64,000 nucleotides of DNA. It comes from an uncultured Granulosicoccaceae bacterium. Lineage in GTDB: Bacteria; Pseudomonadota; Gammaproteobacteria; Granulosicoccales; Granulosicoccaceae. Positions 7,166 through 15,595 of the stretch are shown one piece after another. How positions within the stretch are numbered: the stretch's first letter is position 1; every line of letters starts with the position of its first letter. The stretch covers positions 1 through 64,000 of the forward strand of contig CALGNZ010000124.1 of the NCBI GenBank assembly GCA_937957915.1. The letters run 5' to 3'. A program made the position numbers and the translations under genes. Below the pieces are notes generated by a model. The model ran no database searches and was not told the origin of the DNA. It saw nothing but the letters and a program-made list of their open reading frames with translations.

Positions 7166-9475
7166 TTGAACAACACCCGAACCCGACTTTCGCTAATGAC
7201 TCGCATAGGCATGGCGTTGTCATCGCTATGGATTACGACAGGCCTATTAACAACAATGGCATTCGCCGCTCCACACGTACCATTTAACGAGTTAACTCTG
7301 GACGATGTTAAGGCGGGATCACTGCTGCTACCCGCTGACAAGGCAGGTCACTATACTCAGGTTCCGGCACTGGACACTGTCATCACAGTTGACGTCAGTG
7401 GCATGTCCGCTCATCACGTTATCAATCAAACCTTCACCAATCCAAGTGACGAATGGATTGAAGCGGTTTACGTGTACCCCCTGCCCGACTCCGCGGCAGT
7501 CGATGAGTTGTCGATGATTATCGGGGATCAGCGAATAACAGGAGAGATTCAGACCAGAGCCCAGGCACGCCAAAACTACACAGCAGCGAAAAACAACGGA
7601 CAACGAGCGAGCCTGGTTGAGCGACAGCGGCCTAACCTGTTTACCACTCGCGTTGCAAACATACCGCCGCAAGGAGAAATACAGATCGAAATCGGTTTTC
7701 AGGCTGATGTTCGGTACGACGATGGTGTGTTTGGCTTAATTTTACCAATGACTATCACGCCTCGCTATATACCGGGCAATCAACTTCGACAGCAGGCGCT
7801 TGTCGATGAACACGCTATTGAAAGCAACGGCGGCAAGATGGCCGGAAACACACAACAAATAATAACCACAGGTGGCTGGGGACAACTTCCGGGCCTCGCA
7901 ACTGATCGGGTACCAGAGGCCTATGAGATCACCCCGCCCATGACCGATACTGCACCTCTAGCAACACTGAATATAGCCATAAACAGCGGTCTGACACTGG
8001 ACAAGATCTACAGCTCCAGTCACCACATAACTGTCGCAGAGGAACACTTACTGTACCGGGTGGCGTTTCCTGCCAACCAGGTGCCGATGGATCGTGACTT
8101 TATTCTAAACTGGCGCCCGTTACCCGGAACGAGCCCGCTGGCGGCAGTATTTACCCAGCAAGACAGTACTGAAGTTAACGCTCAGTCATCCACAGAGAAC
8201 AGCGCTGCTTATGCGTCGATAATGCTGGTACCACCGCAACAACTGTTCGAAGGCACCGTGCCATCACGTGAAGTAATATTTGTTATCGATAAATCAGGTT
8301 CTATGGATGGAAACTCGCTGGTTGCTGCAAAAGAAGCACTTGTTCTGGGTATACGCGGATTGGCTGACAACGATACTTTTAATATCGTGACCTTTAATGA
8401 TCAAACTTCAACCCTGTATAGCCAACCCGTAGCCGCTACCCGGTCGCACAAAGATCGGGCTGTTGCAAGCGTGCGTCGAATAACAGCTGGAGGCGGAACC
8501 GAAATCATGGGCGCATTAAACGCGGCACTTGCCAGCAGTTCCTATTCCGAGAGAGTCCGCCAGATTGTGTTTATTACAGATGGCAGCGTAGGTAACGAAG
8601 CAGAGATATTTAAACAAGTACAAAAAAAGCTGGGGAACAACCGCATTTTTACTGTCGGCATTGGCTCGGCACCGAACCGATGGTTTATGCGCAAGACTGC
8701 CGAGCTTGGCAGGGGTACGTACACCTACATTCCGGAAAGCGCCGAAGTCGCTGAAAAAATGCAGGCCCTGTTCCACAAACTCGAACGCCCGGTGCTCAGC
8801 AACCTGCAATTACAATTCAGTGGCGTGAGTAACCCCGAGTATTACCCGGTCACTGTGCCGGATCTCTATGCGGGTGAACCGGTACTCATTGATGTGCGCA
8901 GTATCGAGCCTCTGCAGGGAGCTGAACTTCGTATAAGCGGCGACGAAAACGGCCAGCCCTGGAGCCAAACGCTGAAGCTCGACAGCCACACGAACAATAG
9001 ACAATCCGGTTTAGACAAACTGTGGGCGCGACGAAAGATTACCGAACTCGAAAACAGCCTGTTGTTCAACAATGATGCCAGCACCATTAAGCGCAAGGCC
9101 ACGGAAACCGCACTTGAGTACGGACTGGTTAGCCGCTACACCAGCCTGGTTGCCATCGAACAGACGATTGCTCGTGATGTATCAATTGATTCGCTAACAG
9201 GCAAAGAAGTACCGCTTGCAATGCCTGCTGGCAGTAACATGCAAAACCCTTCACACAACAACACGGGGCACTCACAATCCTCCGCATCGAGCCAGCCCCA
9301 TACAGCCAGACAACCGTCTGTCTCTGTACCGCAGACACACCCCGACGGCAGCCCGATGCCGATACCGCAGGGCAACCTGGGTATAGTGCTACACCTGCTA
9401 CTGTCGCTGCTTATGTCTTCGTCTGTAGCGGTCGGCGCGTGGTTTACCAGGAGGCGCAAGCATGTTGCGCTCTAG
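7166..9475 (+). CDS. Marine proteobacterial sortase target protein (VIT + von Willebrand A)
   Basis: A 769-aa exported protein. The start is TTG (7166), with GGAG 7 nt upstream; the next ATG is 10 codons in. A signal peptide ends near AFAA (about residue 33). A VIT domain (about 45-175; YVYPLPDSAAVDELSMIIGD) precedes a vWA domain (about 368-540) with a complete MIDAS start, DKSGS, and the FITDGSVGNE segment. The C-terminus is a Ser/Pro/His-rich linker, a hydrophobic helix (about 738-758) and RRRKH, i.e. a sortase sorting tail. It overlaps the sortase gene by 14 bp. The family is known as the paired substrate of class-GN sortases in marine Proteobacteria. No textbook LPXTG is visible; VPQTH or PIPQG just before the helix are the nearest candidates. 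Function beyond envelope anchoring is unknown. Confidence 0.88.
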   Translation: MNNTRTRLSLMTRIGMALSSLWITTGLLTTMAFAAPHVPFNELTLDDVKAGSLLLPADKAGHYTQVPALDTVITVDVSGMSAHHVINQTFTNPSDEWIEAVYVYPLPDSAAVDELSMIIGDQRITGEIQTRAQARQNYTAAKNNGQRASLVERQRPNLFTTRVANIPPQGEIQIEIGFQADVRYDDGVFGLILPMTITPRYIPGNQLRQQALVDEHAIESNGGKMAGNTQQIITTGGWGQLPGLATDRVPEAYEITPPMTDTAPLATLNIAINSGLTLDKIYSSSHHITVAEEHLLYRVAFPANQVPMDRDFILNWRPLPGTSPLAAVFTQQDSTEVNAQSSTENSAAYASIMLVPPQQLFEGTVPSREVIFVIDKSGSMDGNSLVAAKEALVLGIRGLADNDTFNIVTFNDQTSTLYSQPVAATRSHKDRAVASVRRITAGGGTEIMGALNAALASSSYSERVRQIVFITDGSVGNEAEIFKQVQKKLGNNRIFTVGIGSAPNRWFMRKTAELGRGTYTYIPESAEVAEKMQALFHKLERPVLSNLQLQFSGVSNPEYYPVTVPDLYAGEPVLIDVRSIEPLQGAELRISGDENGQPWSQTLKLDSHTNNRQSGLDKLWARRKITELENSLLFNNDASTIKRKATETALEYGLVSRYTSLVAIEQTIARDVSIDSLTGKEVPLAMPAGSNMQNPSHNNTGHSQSSASSQPHTARQPSVSVPQTHPDGSPMPIPQGNLGIVLHLLLSLLMSSSVAVGAWFTRRRKHVAL

Positions 9476-10022
9476 CATCCTTGCGCTGCTATTTGCTGTC
9501 GCGCTCTTTCCGGCCGTAAAAGCCGGCTACTGGATGGCCAAAGCAGAGCTTGCTCAGGTGCTGATAAAACGTGCATGGATCAACGGTGACCCAAACGCAC
9601 TTCCCTGGCCCTGGGCTGACACGCAGCCGGTAGCGCGCCTGCAAATCAAGAGCCACGACATCGATGCCCTGGTGCTCGGCGGTGGCAACGATCACGCTTT
9701 GGCTTTTGGCCCGGGCCTGACCAATGCATCCGTTGCACCAGGTGCACCTGGCATTACTTTGATAGGCGCTCATCGCGATACGCAATTCGCCTCGTTACAG
9801 CATATCGAGGTTGGTACGGAAATTAGAATACAGGGAGAGGACCGTAGGTGGCACAACTATAAGGTACGTGACCTGCAGATAATTGATGATGCCACGGTGA
9901 GCCTGCAGAACAATGTGGACGAACCTACGCTCGTGCTAACCACCTGCTACCCCTTTGATCCGCTGGTGATGCACAGCACCAAAAGACTGCTGGTGACTGC
10001 AATTGCGGTTACTGGCGAATAA
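9462..10022 (+). CDS. Class GN sortase
   Basis: A 186-aa single-pass membrane transpeptidase. An N-terminal hydrophobic anchor (about 5-22) is followed by a sortase fold. The catalytic triad is visible: His104 in GAHRDT, Cys162 in LTTCYPF and Arg175 in TKRLLV. GGAGG lies 7 nt upstream of the ATG, within the 3' end of the target gene, with a 14-bp overlap, so the pair is translationally coupled. Class GN sortases in Gram-negative bacteria are dedicated to one adjacent substrate. The pair interrupts the TMAO locus and is probably an independent module. Confidence 0.92.
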   Translation: MLRSSILALLFAVALFPAVKAGYWMAKAELAQVLIKRAWINGDPNALPWPWADTQPVARLQIKSHDIDALVLGGGNDHALAFGPGLTNASVAPGAPGITLIGAHRDTQFASLQHIEVGTEIRIQGEDRRWHNYKVRDLQIIDDATVSLQNNVDEPTLVLTTCYPFDPLVMHSTKRLLVTAIAVTGE

Positions 10023-10141
10023 ACGATAGGGTTTTAAAAAAATAGACGAGGCGTTACAGGTGATTCAGCAATGACAAACAACGACCCGATCATCAGGTTA
10101 ATACCATGAAGCATATCGATGCACTTGAAGCACACAACTCG

Positions 10142-10843
10142 CTAGAAGAAATCCCTCAATACAGGGTTTGCCTCGAGCAATGGCGCGACCAGTTTCGCGT
10201 TCTCGTCAATAACAACTATATCGTGCATGTGGACCAGCCCGTCGTGCACTTTCAGTTTACTATTTTGAGGTAACGACCAGGTTTGACCACCAATGCTCAA
10301 CAACTCTTTTTCCAGCGCTTTAGAAATGAGGATTGTAAGGCCGTCTCGAGTCTCGTCACCAGAGATTTTACTATTCAAATAAGGGTAGTCAGGACTGACC
10401 AGCTGAAAGCCGCTACCAAACCACGGCACCAGAAAATGTTCGGTCTTTAACGCAGGGTTTTCATATGCCGGCCAGTACTCCGTCGGCACAACCACAAAAA
10501 CCGCATTGCTCCAATATGGCTGTGTGTCAACGGTGGACAGGTATTCCACATAAAAACTTTTTGTACCGAGGTATACGCCCTTAAAGAAATCGTTTTGTGG
10601 CTGGGTGTATACCTTGCCCACGTCTTTTTCTTCCCAGATCGATTCTATCGATTCCAGAAACTGATTGTTGGCGTAGACCGGAAACATGACATGATCGATT
10701 TCCAATTCCATAGAATCATCCCCTTTGGCCAATGGCGACAAGGAAAAACCCAGTGCCACACAACACACAAAAAGCACGCGTCGCACCCGGAGCCTGCCCG
10801 ACAATAGTCGATCTACCGTCAACGCGATCTTTTGGTCAGCCAT
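10142..10843 (-). CDS. Exported protein of unknown function (possible glyoxalase-like fold)
   Basis: A 233-aa protein starting at the ATG 10843 (an in-frame GTG lies one codon earlier; GGA is 5 nt upstream of the GTG). Residues about 15-42 form a signal peptide or membrane anchor (VLFVCCVALGFSLSPLAKG). The mature part begins ELEIDHVMFPVYANNQFLES, a beta-strand with DHV that resembles the opening of vicinal-oxygen-chelate domains, but the remaining metal ligands are not evident. It lies 106 bp downstream of tmoW on the same strand and might be the last gene of that operon. Product not recognised. Confidence 0.6.
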   Translation of the reverse strand: MADQKIALTVDRLLSGRLRVRRVLFVCCVALGFSLSPLAKGDDSMELEIDHVMFPVYANNQFLESIESIWEEKDVGKVYTQPQNDFFKGVYLGTKSFYVEYLSTVDTQPYWSNAVFVVVPTEYWPAYENPALKTEHFLVPWFGSGFQLVSPDYPYLNSKISGDETRDGLTILISKALEKELLSIGGQTWSLPQNSKLKVHDGLVHMHDIVVIDENAKLVAPLLEANPVLRDFF

Positions 10844-10952
10844 CACGATCCATATTTATTTCAAACCAGCACGAGCCGGTGCGCTTCGAACCACTCAGAG
10901 CACTCTACCTTTGTGAACTCGTATTGGCTGTTTTCGATAGGGGCGGATTCTC

Positions 10953-13013
10953 CTAGTCCATGCCCAACGCTGCTTTTCTTTGGTTTGCCCAGGTACGCAG
11001 AATCTGATCAATTGCCAGGCCGATAAATGCAACACAAAGACCAAGCACCAGACCATTTCCGACACCTGCTTTATCTGACAATGATTTGAGAATAAGCTGC
11101 CCGAGGTCATCCGTGCCAATCAATGCTCCGATGATTACCATCGACAGAGCAAACACAACCGTCTGGTTAATGCCCAGTGCAATATGCGGAAAGGACAGAG
11201 GAAATTCGATGGACATCAAACGCTGTATGCGGTTAACGCCGGACATGGAGCCGGCATCCTGCAAGGCCTCCGGCACACTTCTTAAACCCTCTACCGTATA
11301 ACGAGCCGCCGGTATTGTTGCGTAGACGACAATCGCGATAAGCACCGAGGTATCGGTGACACCAAACAGCATCATCACTGGAATCAGATAGATAAAGGAC
11401 GGAAACGTTTGAAAGGTATCGCACACAGTCAATATGAAACGCGAAGATGCCGGATGTTGAGCGCATATGGTACCGACGACAATGCCTATAAAACCAGAAA
11501 TAAGCACCGCCATTGTCATCAGGTAAGAGGTGATCAACGCTCTGTCCCACCATTCAGTCAGCGCGATGAATAACAGAAACCCACCCACAATTAGCGCAGA
11601 CCTGATTCCACCAACAATAAAACCGGTGCCCATCGCCAAAGTGAAAGTCGCAGCCACCGGCATACTGAGATAAGCAGTTTTAACCGGCACCAATACTTCC
11701 ACAATAAACCACTCATTAAAACCTTTTAAGGTGTAGAAAAAGGTATCCCATAGCCAGTCAACACCAGCCTGCCAGAAGGGCTCAGTGGTGATACCTTTGT
11801 TATGGGGAATCAGATACAGATAGTTAAAACCGTCCCTGAATATAAATGATCCTATCCAGGCGATTACCGTGCCCGTGCAGAACACCATAAAAAACATCAA
11901 TGAATACTTGTGTCGTTCCTTGAATGACTGATCAGCAAAATAGTCGGTCTGTTTATTGGCCCACGCAAGTGACAACCTGTCGAGAACGATCGCTATCAAC
12001 ACGATGCAAACACCGATCTCCAAAGCCAGCCCGATGCGCAGTCGATTCAACGCAATCAGCAAATCATTGCCCAGACCTTTAGCGCCGATCAGCGATGCAA
12101 TAACTACCATGGCCAGGCACTGCATAATGACCTGGTTAACACCGATGAGTATGTCGCGTCGCGCTGTTGGAATCAGCACCTGCCGCAATAATTGCCAGTC
12201 GCTGCAGCCTGTCATCAACCCGGCTTCGGCGACCTCTGGCGGCACTTTTTTAAGGCCGAGAATTGTCAGGCGCACCATCGGCGGTGTCGCAAAAATAATA
12301 GTGGCAATAGCGCCAGCGTGATCACCGATACCGAAAAACACCATAACCGGTATCAGGTAGGCAAAGTGCGGCATAATCTGCGCAACATTAAGCAGTGGAT
12401 TGAGTATTGTTTCTACAGTTTTGTTTTTATACCCCCACACACCGAGCACCAGACCAAGAAAAATTGCTACCGGTGCGGCGATCAACACAAAGGACAGAGT
12501 CTGCATGGAAGGCTCCCACTGTCCAAACACGGCGATATAGACAAATGCAGCACCGGTAAACAACGCCAGACCAATTCCGCTTAATGCATAACCCAGTATT
12601 GCTGCACCACCTGCCACAACCGTCCACGGCAATGCCGGCCAGCGAGCCCACTTATTTTCGGTTGCCCAGTCCCAGCCGCTGAAGGTGACGATGGTCTTTA
12701 CACCACCGAGCATTATTTCGCGCACAAATTCAATCAGAAAAAGAACCACACCCGAGATACCCCGCGTAATTTCTCGTAGCAACGGTTTTTGTTCGTACTC
12801 CTCAATCTCGGGATCGTACACTTCGATAGGCCACCACTCGAACATCAGGTAGTCGACACCGTTATTGATTACCAAAGGCATTTGTTTGAGCAACGGTGGC
12901 AGGCGCCACAGCCAGTTGCCATCAGATGGCGCGATAAACATACACATCAGGAGAAATACGATAATCAGCAGAATAAACTGCAGATATTTCTTCTCCCGTA
13001 GCAGGTCGATCAT
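10953..13013 (-). CDS. tmoW: TMAO/betaine-type ABC transporter permease, duplicated (TmoW)
   Basis: A 686-aa inner-membrane protein made of two fused ProW-like permease halves. Each half carries an EAA loop for docking to the ATPase: EAGLMTGCSDWQLLRQVLIP (about 260-280) and DAGSMSGVNRIQRLMSIEFP (about 595-615). About 14 hydrophobic segments are seen. This fused architecture and length match TmoW of the Ruegeria TMAO importer rather than the single-domain ProW. The ATG overlaps the tmoV stop in ATGA (13010-13013). Substrate assignment depends on the tdm/tmm context; a glycine-betaine or choline specificity is the alternative. Confidence 0.8.
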   Translation of the reverse strand: MIDLLREKKYLQFILLIIVFLLMCMFIAPSDGNWLWRLPPLLKQMPLVINNGVDYLMFEWWPIEVYDPEIEEYEQKPLLREITRGISGVVLFLIEFVREIMLGGVKTIVTFSGWDWATENKWARWPALPWTVVAGGAAILGYALSGIGLALFTGAAFVYIAVFGQWEPSMQTLSFVLIAAPVAIFLGLVLGVWGYKNKTVETILNPLLNVAQIMPHFAYLIPVMVFFGIGDHAGAIATIIFATPPMVRLTILGLKKVPPEVAEAGLMTGCSDWQLLRQVLIPTARRDILIGVNQVIMQCLAMVVIASLIGAKGLGNDLLIALNRLRIGLALEIGVCIVLIAIVLDRLSLAWANKQTDYFADQSFKERHKYSLMFFMVFCTGTVIAWIGSFIFRDGFNYLYLIPHNKGITTEPFWQAGVDWLWDTFFYTLKGFNEWFIVEVLVPVKTAYLSMPVAATFTLAMGTGFIVGGIRSALIVGGFLLFIALTEWWDRALITSYLMTMAVLISGFIGIVVGTICAQHPASSRFILTVCDTFQTFPSFIYLIPVMMLFGVTDTSVLIAIVVYATIPAARYTVEGLRSVPEALQDAGSMSGVNRIQRLMSIEFPLSFPHIALGINQTVVFALSMVIIGALIGTDDLGQLILKSLSDKAGVGNGLVLGLCVAFIGLAIDQILRTWANQRKAALGMD

Positions 13014-14104
13014 GAACCTGCTCCTGACGACAGCTCTGCAGGCAGCCCTGCAGACTGTTGCGATCGCCCACCAAACAACACCTTAACTACGCGTGATGCG
13101 TGGACTGCACCAACAATTTGCCCGTTCTCATCTATCACTGGCACGGGTTTGTCAGCATTGAGTACAACTTCAGCAACCGTTTCAATGATCGCGTCTTTCG
13201 ACACCCGCAGGTCGCTCACTGCCCCCTCGGGATTATAGTCGTCCATGACTGATTCTATTTTCAAAACCTTTTCACGTGGTACTTCTTCAGTGAACTTTCG
13301 TACGTACTCGGTAGCCGGGTTCAGTACGATGTTGGCCGGTGTATCGAGTTGTTCGATAATTCCGTCTTTCATGATCGCTATTCGATCAGCCAGGCGCAGG
13401 GCCTCGTCGAAATCGTGAGTAACAAATAAAATAGTTTTACTCAAGACACCCTGCAAGCGAAGAAACTCATCCTGCATCTCTTTCCGGATTAGCGGATCAA
13501 GTGCAGAGAATGGCTCATCAAGAAACCAGATATCGGGTTCGATGGCGAGTGACCGTGCAATTCCGACTCTTTGTTGCTGCCCTCCGGATAGCTGACGTGG
13601 AAAGTAATTTTCGCGACCAGAGAGACTCACCAGGTCAATCATTTCTGATGCACGTTGAATGCTCTCTTTGGTACTTACGCCCTTAACCTGTAACGGAAAC
13701 GCGATGTTTTCCAGTACTGTTTTATGTGGCAACAACGCAAAGCTCTGAAAGACCATACCCATTTTACTGCGTCGCAACTGAATCAACTGCTTGTTGTTCA
13801 TCGCCATGATATCTTCACCTTCGATGAAGACTTTGCCGGCTGTTGCACGAGTCAGCCTTGAAATGCAGCGCAACAAGGTAGATTTACCTGAACCGGATAA
13901 ACCCATAATGATAAGCAATTCACCCTGGTGAACTTCAAACGAGGCATTGTTTACACCAACAATGCACCCTGCCTCCTGGAAGCGCGCAGCGTCAACCACA
14001 CCATTGGATTCCTGCATCATCCGCTTTGCATTGTCACCGAATACTTTGTAAACGGAATCGCAACGGATAACGGGTTCATTCGAGTTTGAAGCTGCTGAAG
14101 ACAT
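13010..14104 (-). CDS. tmoV: TMAO/betaine-type ABC transporter ATPase with CBS tail (TmoV)
   Basis: A 364-aa ProV-like ATPase. Walker A GLSGSGKST is at about 68-76, the ABC signature LSGGQQQRVGIARSL at about 168-182, Walker B IWFLDEPFSALDP and the switch His in FVTHDFDEAL follow. The C-terminal 90 residues (KDAIIETVAEVVLNADKPVP, then a second short unit) resemble a CBS-type regulatory module as in ionic-strength-gated betaine importers. Stop overlaps the tmoW start by 4 bp. It is separated from tmoX by a 160-bp gap that contains a strong terminator-like hairpin. Confidence 0.82.
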   Translation of the reverse strand: MSSAASNSNEPVIRCDSVYKVFGDNAKRMMQESNGVVDAARFQEAGCIVGVNNASFEVHQGELLIIMGLSGSGKSTLLRCISRLTRATAGKVFIEGEDIMAMNNKQLIQLRRSKMGMVFQSFALLPHKTVLENIAFPLQVKGVSTKESIQRASEMIDLVSLSGRENYFPRQLSGGQQQRVGIARSLAIEPDIWFLDEPFSALDPLIRKEMQDEFLRLQGVLSKTILFVTHDFDEALRLADRIAIMKDGIIEQLDTPANIVLNPATEYVRKFTEEVPREKVLKIESVMDDYNPEGAVSDLRVSKDAIIETVAEVVLNADKPVPVIDENGQIVGAVHASRVVKVLFGGRSQQSAGLPAELSSGAGS

Positions 14105-14168
14105 AGAGGTTAGATTAGCTCTGTTTTCGGTTCTTGAATCTGCGGCTTACGGGTTATCTGTTACCGCC

Positions 14169-14207
14169 AAAAAAAAAGCCCCCTGGTTCGACTTCGCGCC
14201 AGGGAGC
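14169..14207 (-). terminator. Intra-operon terminator/attenuator after tmoX
   Basis: In the minus-strand transcript GCUCCCUGG pairs with CCAGGGGGC (one G-U pair) around a 12-nt loop, followed directly by nine U (14177-14169). It sits 57 nt after the tmoX stop and ahead of tmoV. Partial termination here would give more binding protein than permease/ATPase, a common arrangement for ABC importers. Confidence 0.85.
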
Positions 14208-14264
14208 TCTTGGGTCCAAGCTAATGCCCGACAAGTTCTATTGCAGGCATCTCAAGCGTTAGCC

Positions 14265-15218
14265 TTACTTGGTCCAGGGCATCCAGACACTTTCGTTGTC
14301 TTTAAGCCACTTGGCAGCTGCATCTTTATGGTCCATTTTGTCGGTATCAACCAGGGCGGCCATTTGACCAATCTGCGTGGTTGTGAAGTCGAGCTTTGTG
14401 AACGCAGTATAGGCAGCGGGGTGAGTTTTAGGGAACTTGTAGTTCGCGGCTTTCTTTAACCAGCCTTTAGGTGAACCACATTTACCGTCGCCACCGTCTT
14501 CCTTACGGCATCCTTCTTCATAGGGAGGGAATTCAATAAATGTAAAACCGTCTGCATCAGTGAAGTTTGGTGTCCAGTTGAATACCACGGTACCACGGCC
14601 TTCTTTCTTTGCAGCGGCGAGTTCGGTCCACAGTGCATCGGCACCACCTGCAAACTTAACCGTCCACTTATCAGCCAAACCCAGTGCTTCCAGTCTTTCA
14701 GGCATTAAGTCACCGTGCCAGCTTTGCGGACCTTCAAGCCAGCGTCCCTTGCCACCGGAATCGGGAGTAGTAAAGTTGGCGTGACAATCTTTCAGTGCTT
14801 CCCAGTTTGGCAAACCGGGGCAGAGATCTTTTTCGATCACCCAGGTAGGCACACCCATTTCTTCAAGCGTAGTTGCTGAATGTGTACCAGCGTCAATGAC
14901 GCCGCCTTTTGCCATTGCGTTATAAAAGGATTTACCGAAGGTAGACTGCCAGACTTCGTGAGATAGTGTAACGTCACCATTACGGATAGATTCATAAACT
15001 GCTTGAGAATCCGCGGGTACGTATTCAACATTGTTACCCATGCTCTCGAACATACCGCCGATAACATAGGCCATAACAATCTGGCTCGACCAGTTATGTA
15101 TTGGTATAACAATGGGTGACGTGCTGTCCGCAGCTTTAGCAACACCTGTTGCAGAAAGCAGAGAAACGCAACCGGCGACCAGCAATGACCGGAACATTTT
15201 TGGTGTTTGTAGCTTCAT
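14265..15218 (-). CDS. tmoX: TMAO-binding periplasmic protein (TmoX, OpuAC/ProX family)
   Basis: A 317-aa type II periplasmic binding protein. The signal peptide runs to about residue 30 (VAKAADS). Aromatic residues expected in a trimethylammonium box are present: Trp43 (HNWSSQ), Trp90 (HEVWQS) and VFNWTPNFTDADG, with an acidic Glu88 two residues before Trp90. Characterised TmoX uses a Trp box with an acidic residue to bind TMAO. GGGGGA lies about 9 nt upstream of the ATG. It is the first gene of a leftward tmoX-tmoV-tmoW unit, downstream of TACCAAT repeats. Betaine specificity cannot be excluded from sequence, but tdm and tmm nearby support TMAO. Confidence 0.82.
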   Translation of the reverse strand: MKLQTPKMFRSLLVAGCVSLLSATGVAKAADSTSPIVIPIHNWSSQIVMAYVIGGMFESMGNNVEYVPADSQAVYESIRNGDVTLSHEVWQSTFGKSFYNAMAKGGVIDAGTHSATTLEEMGVPTWVIEKDLCPGLPNWEALKDCHANFTTPDSGGKGRWLEGPQSWHGDLMPERLEALGLADKWTVKFAGGADALWTELAAAKKEGRGTVVFNWTPNFTDADGFTFIEFPPYEEGCRKEDGGDGKCGSPKGWLKKAANYKFPKTHPAAYTAFTKLDFTTTQIGQMAALVDTDKMDHKDAAAKWLKDNESVWMPWTK

Positions 15219-15595
15219 ATGTTTATTCCCCCGAAGGATTGGAAAGACCCGCCCACAGGCATATCTAGCGGGTTCGACAACGCAACTCTGATTTTACAAT
15301 CAGGGCGTTCAAAAAGTACCATTGAAACGTACCATTATTGTCCCTGACAGACAATTAAACTGACCGAAAAATTCAAACGACTCTTTTCAGACCAATGTTG
15401 TACCAATACAAGCCCATAGCCTCATTGTTATCCGCACTTTCGCTTTTTTATCACCGCGCCTGACGCCGGATTTGGCCGGGCTGTACAATCGAAGCTTTTA
15501 TTATTGACGCACATGATTCAATTTAACTATTTCAAAATCAGCCGAACAGCGCGAGTTTCTATGATTGCCGAAAACTACTGCAACGCCGCAAGTAC
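15219..15595. promoter_or_regulatory. Divergent promoter region of tmoX and the second binding protein
   Basis: A 377-bp region without genes. It contains GTACCATT at 15316 and 15329 (13 bp apart) and ACCAAT at 15391 and 15402 (11 bp apart, the second within TACCAAT). These match the repeats upstream of gmaS and suggest common control, probably by the GntR protein at 3287-4006. Confidence 0.55.
15391..15407. promoter_or_regulatory. ACCAAT direct-repeat pair (candidate operator)
   Basis: ACCAATGTTGTACCAAT, two ACCAAT copies 11 bp apart. The pair at 2882-2897 upstream of gmaS reads ACCAATTTGTACCAAT, i.e. the same with a 10-bp period. Confidence 0.55.
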
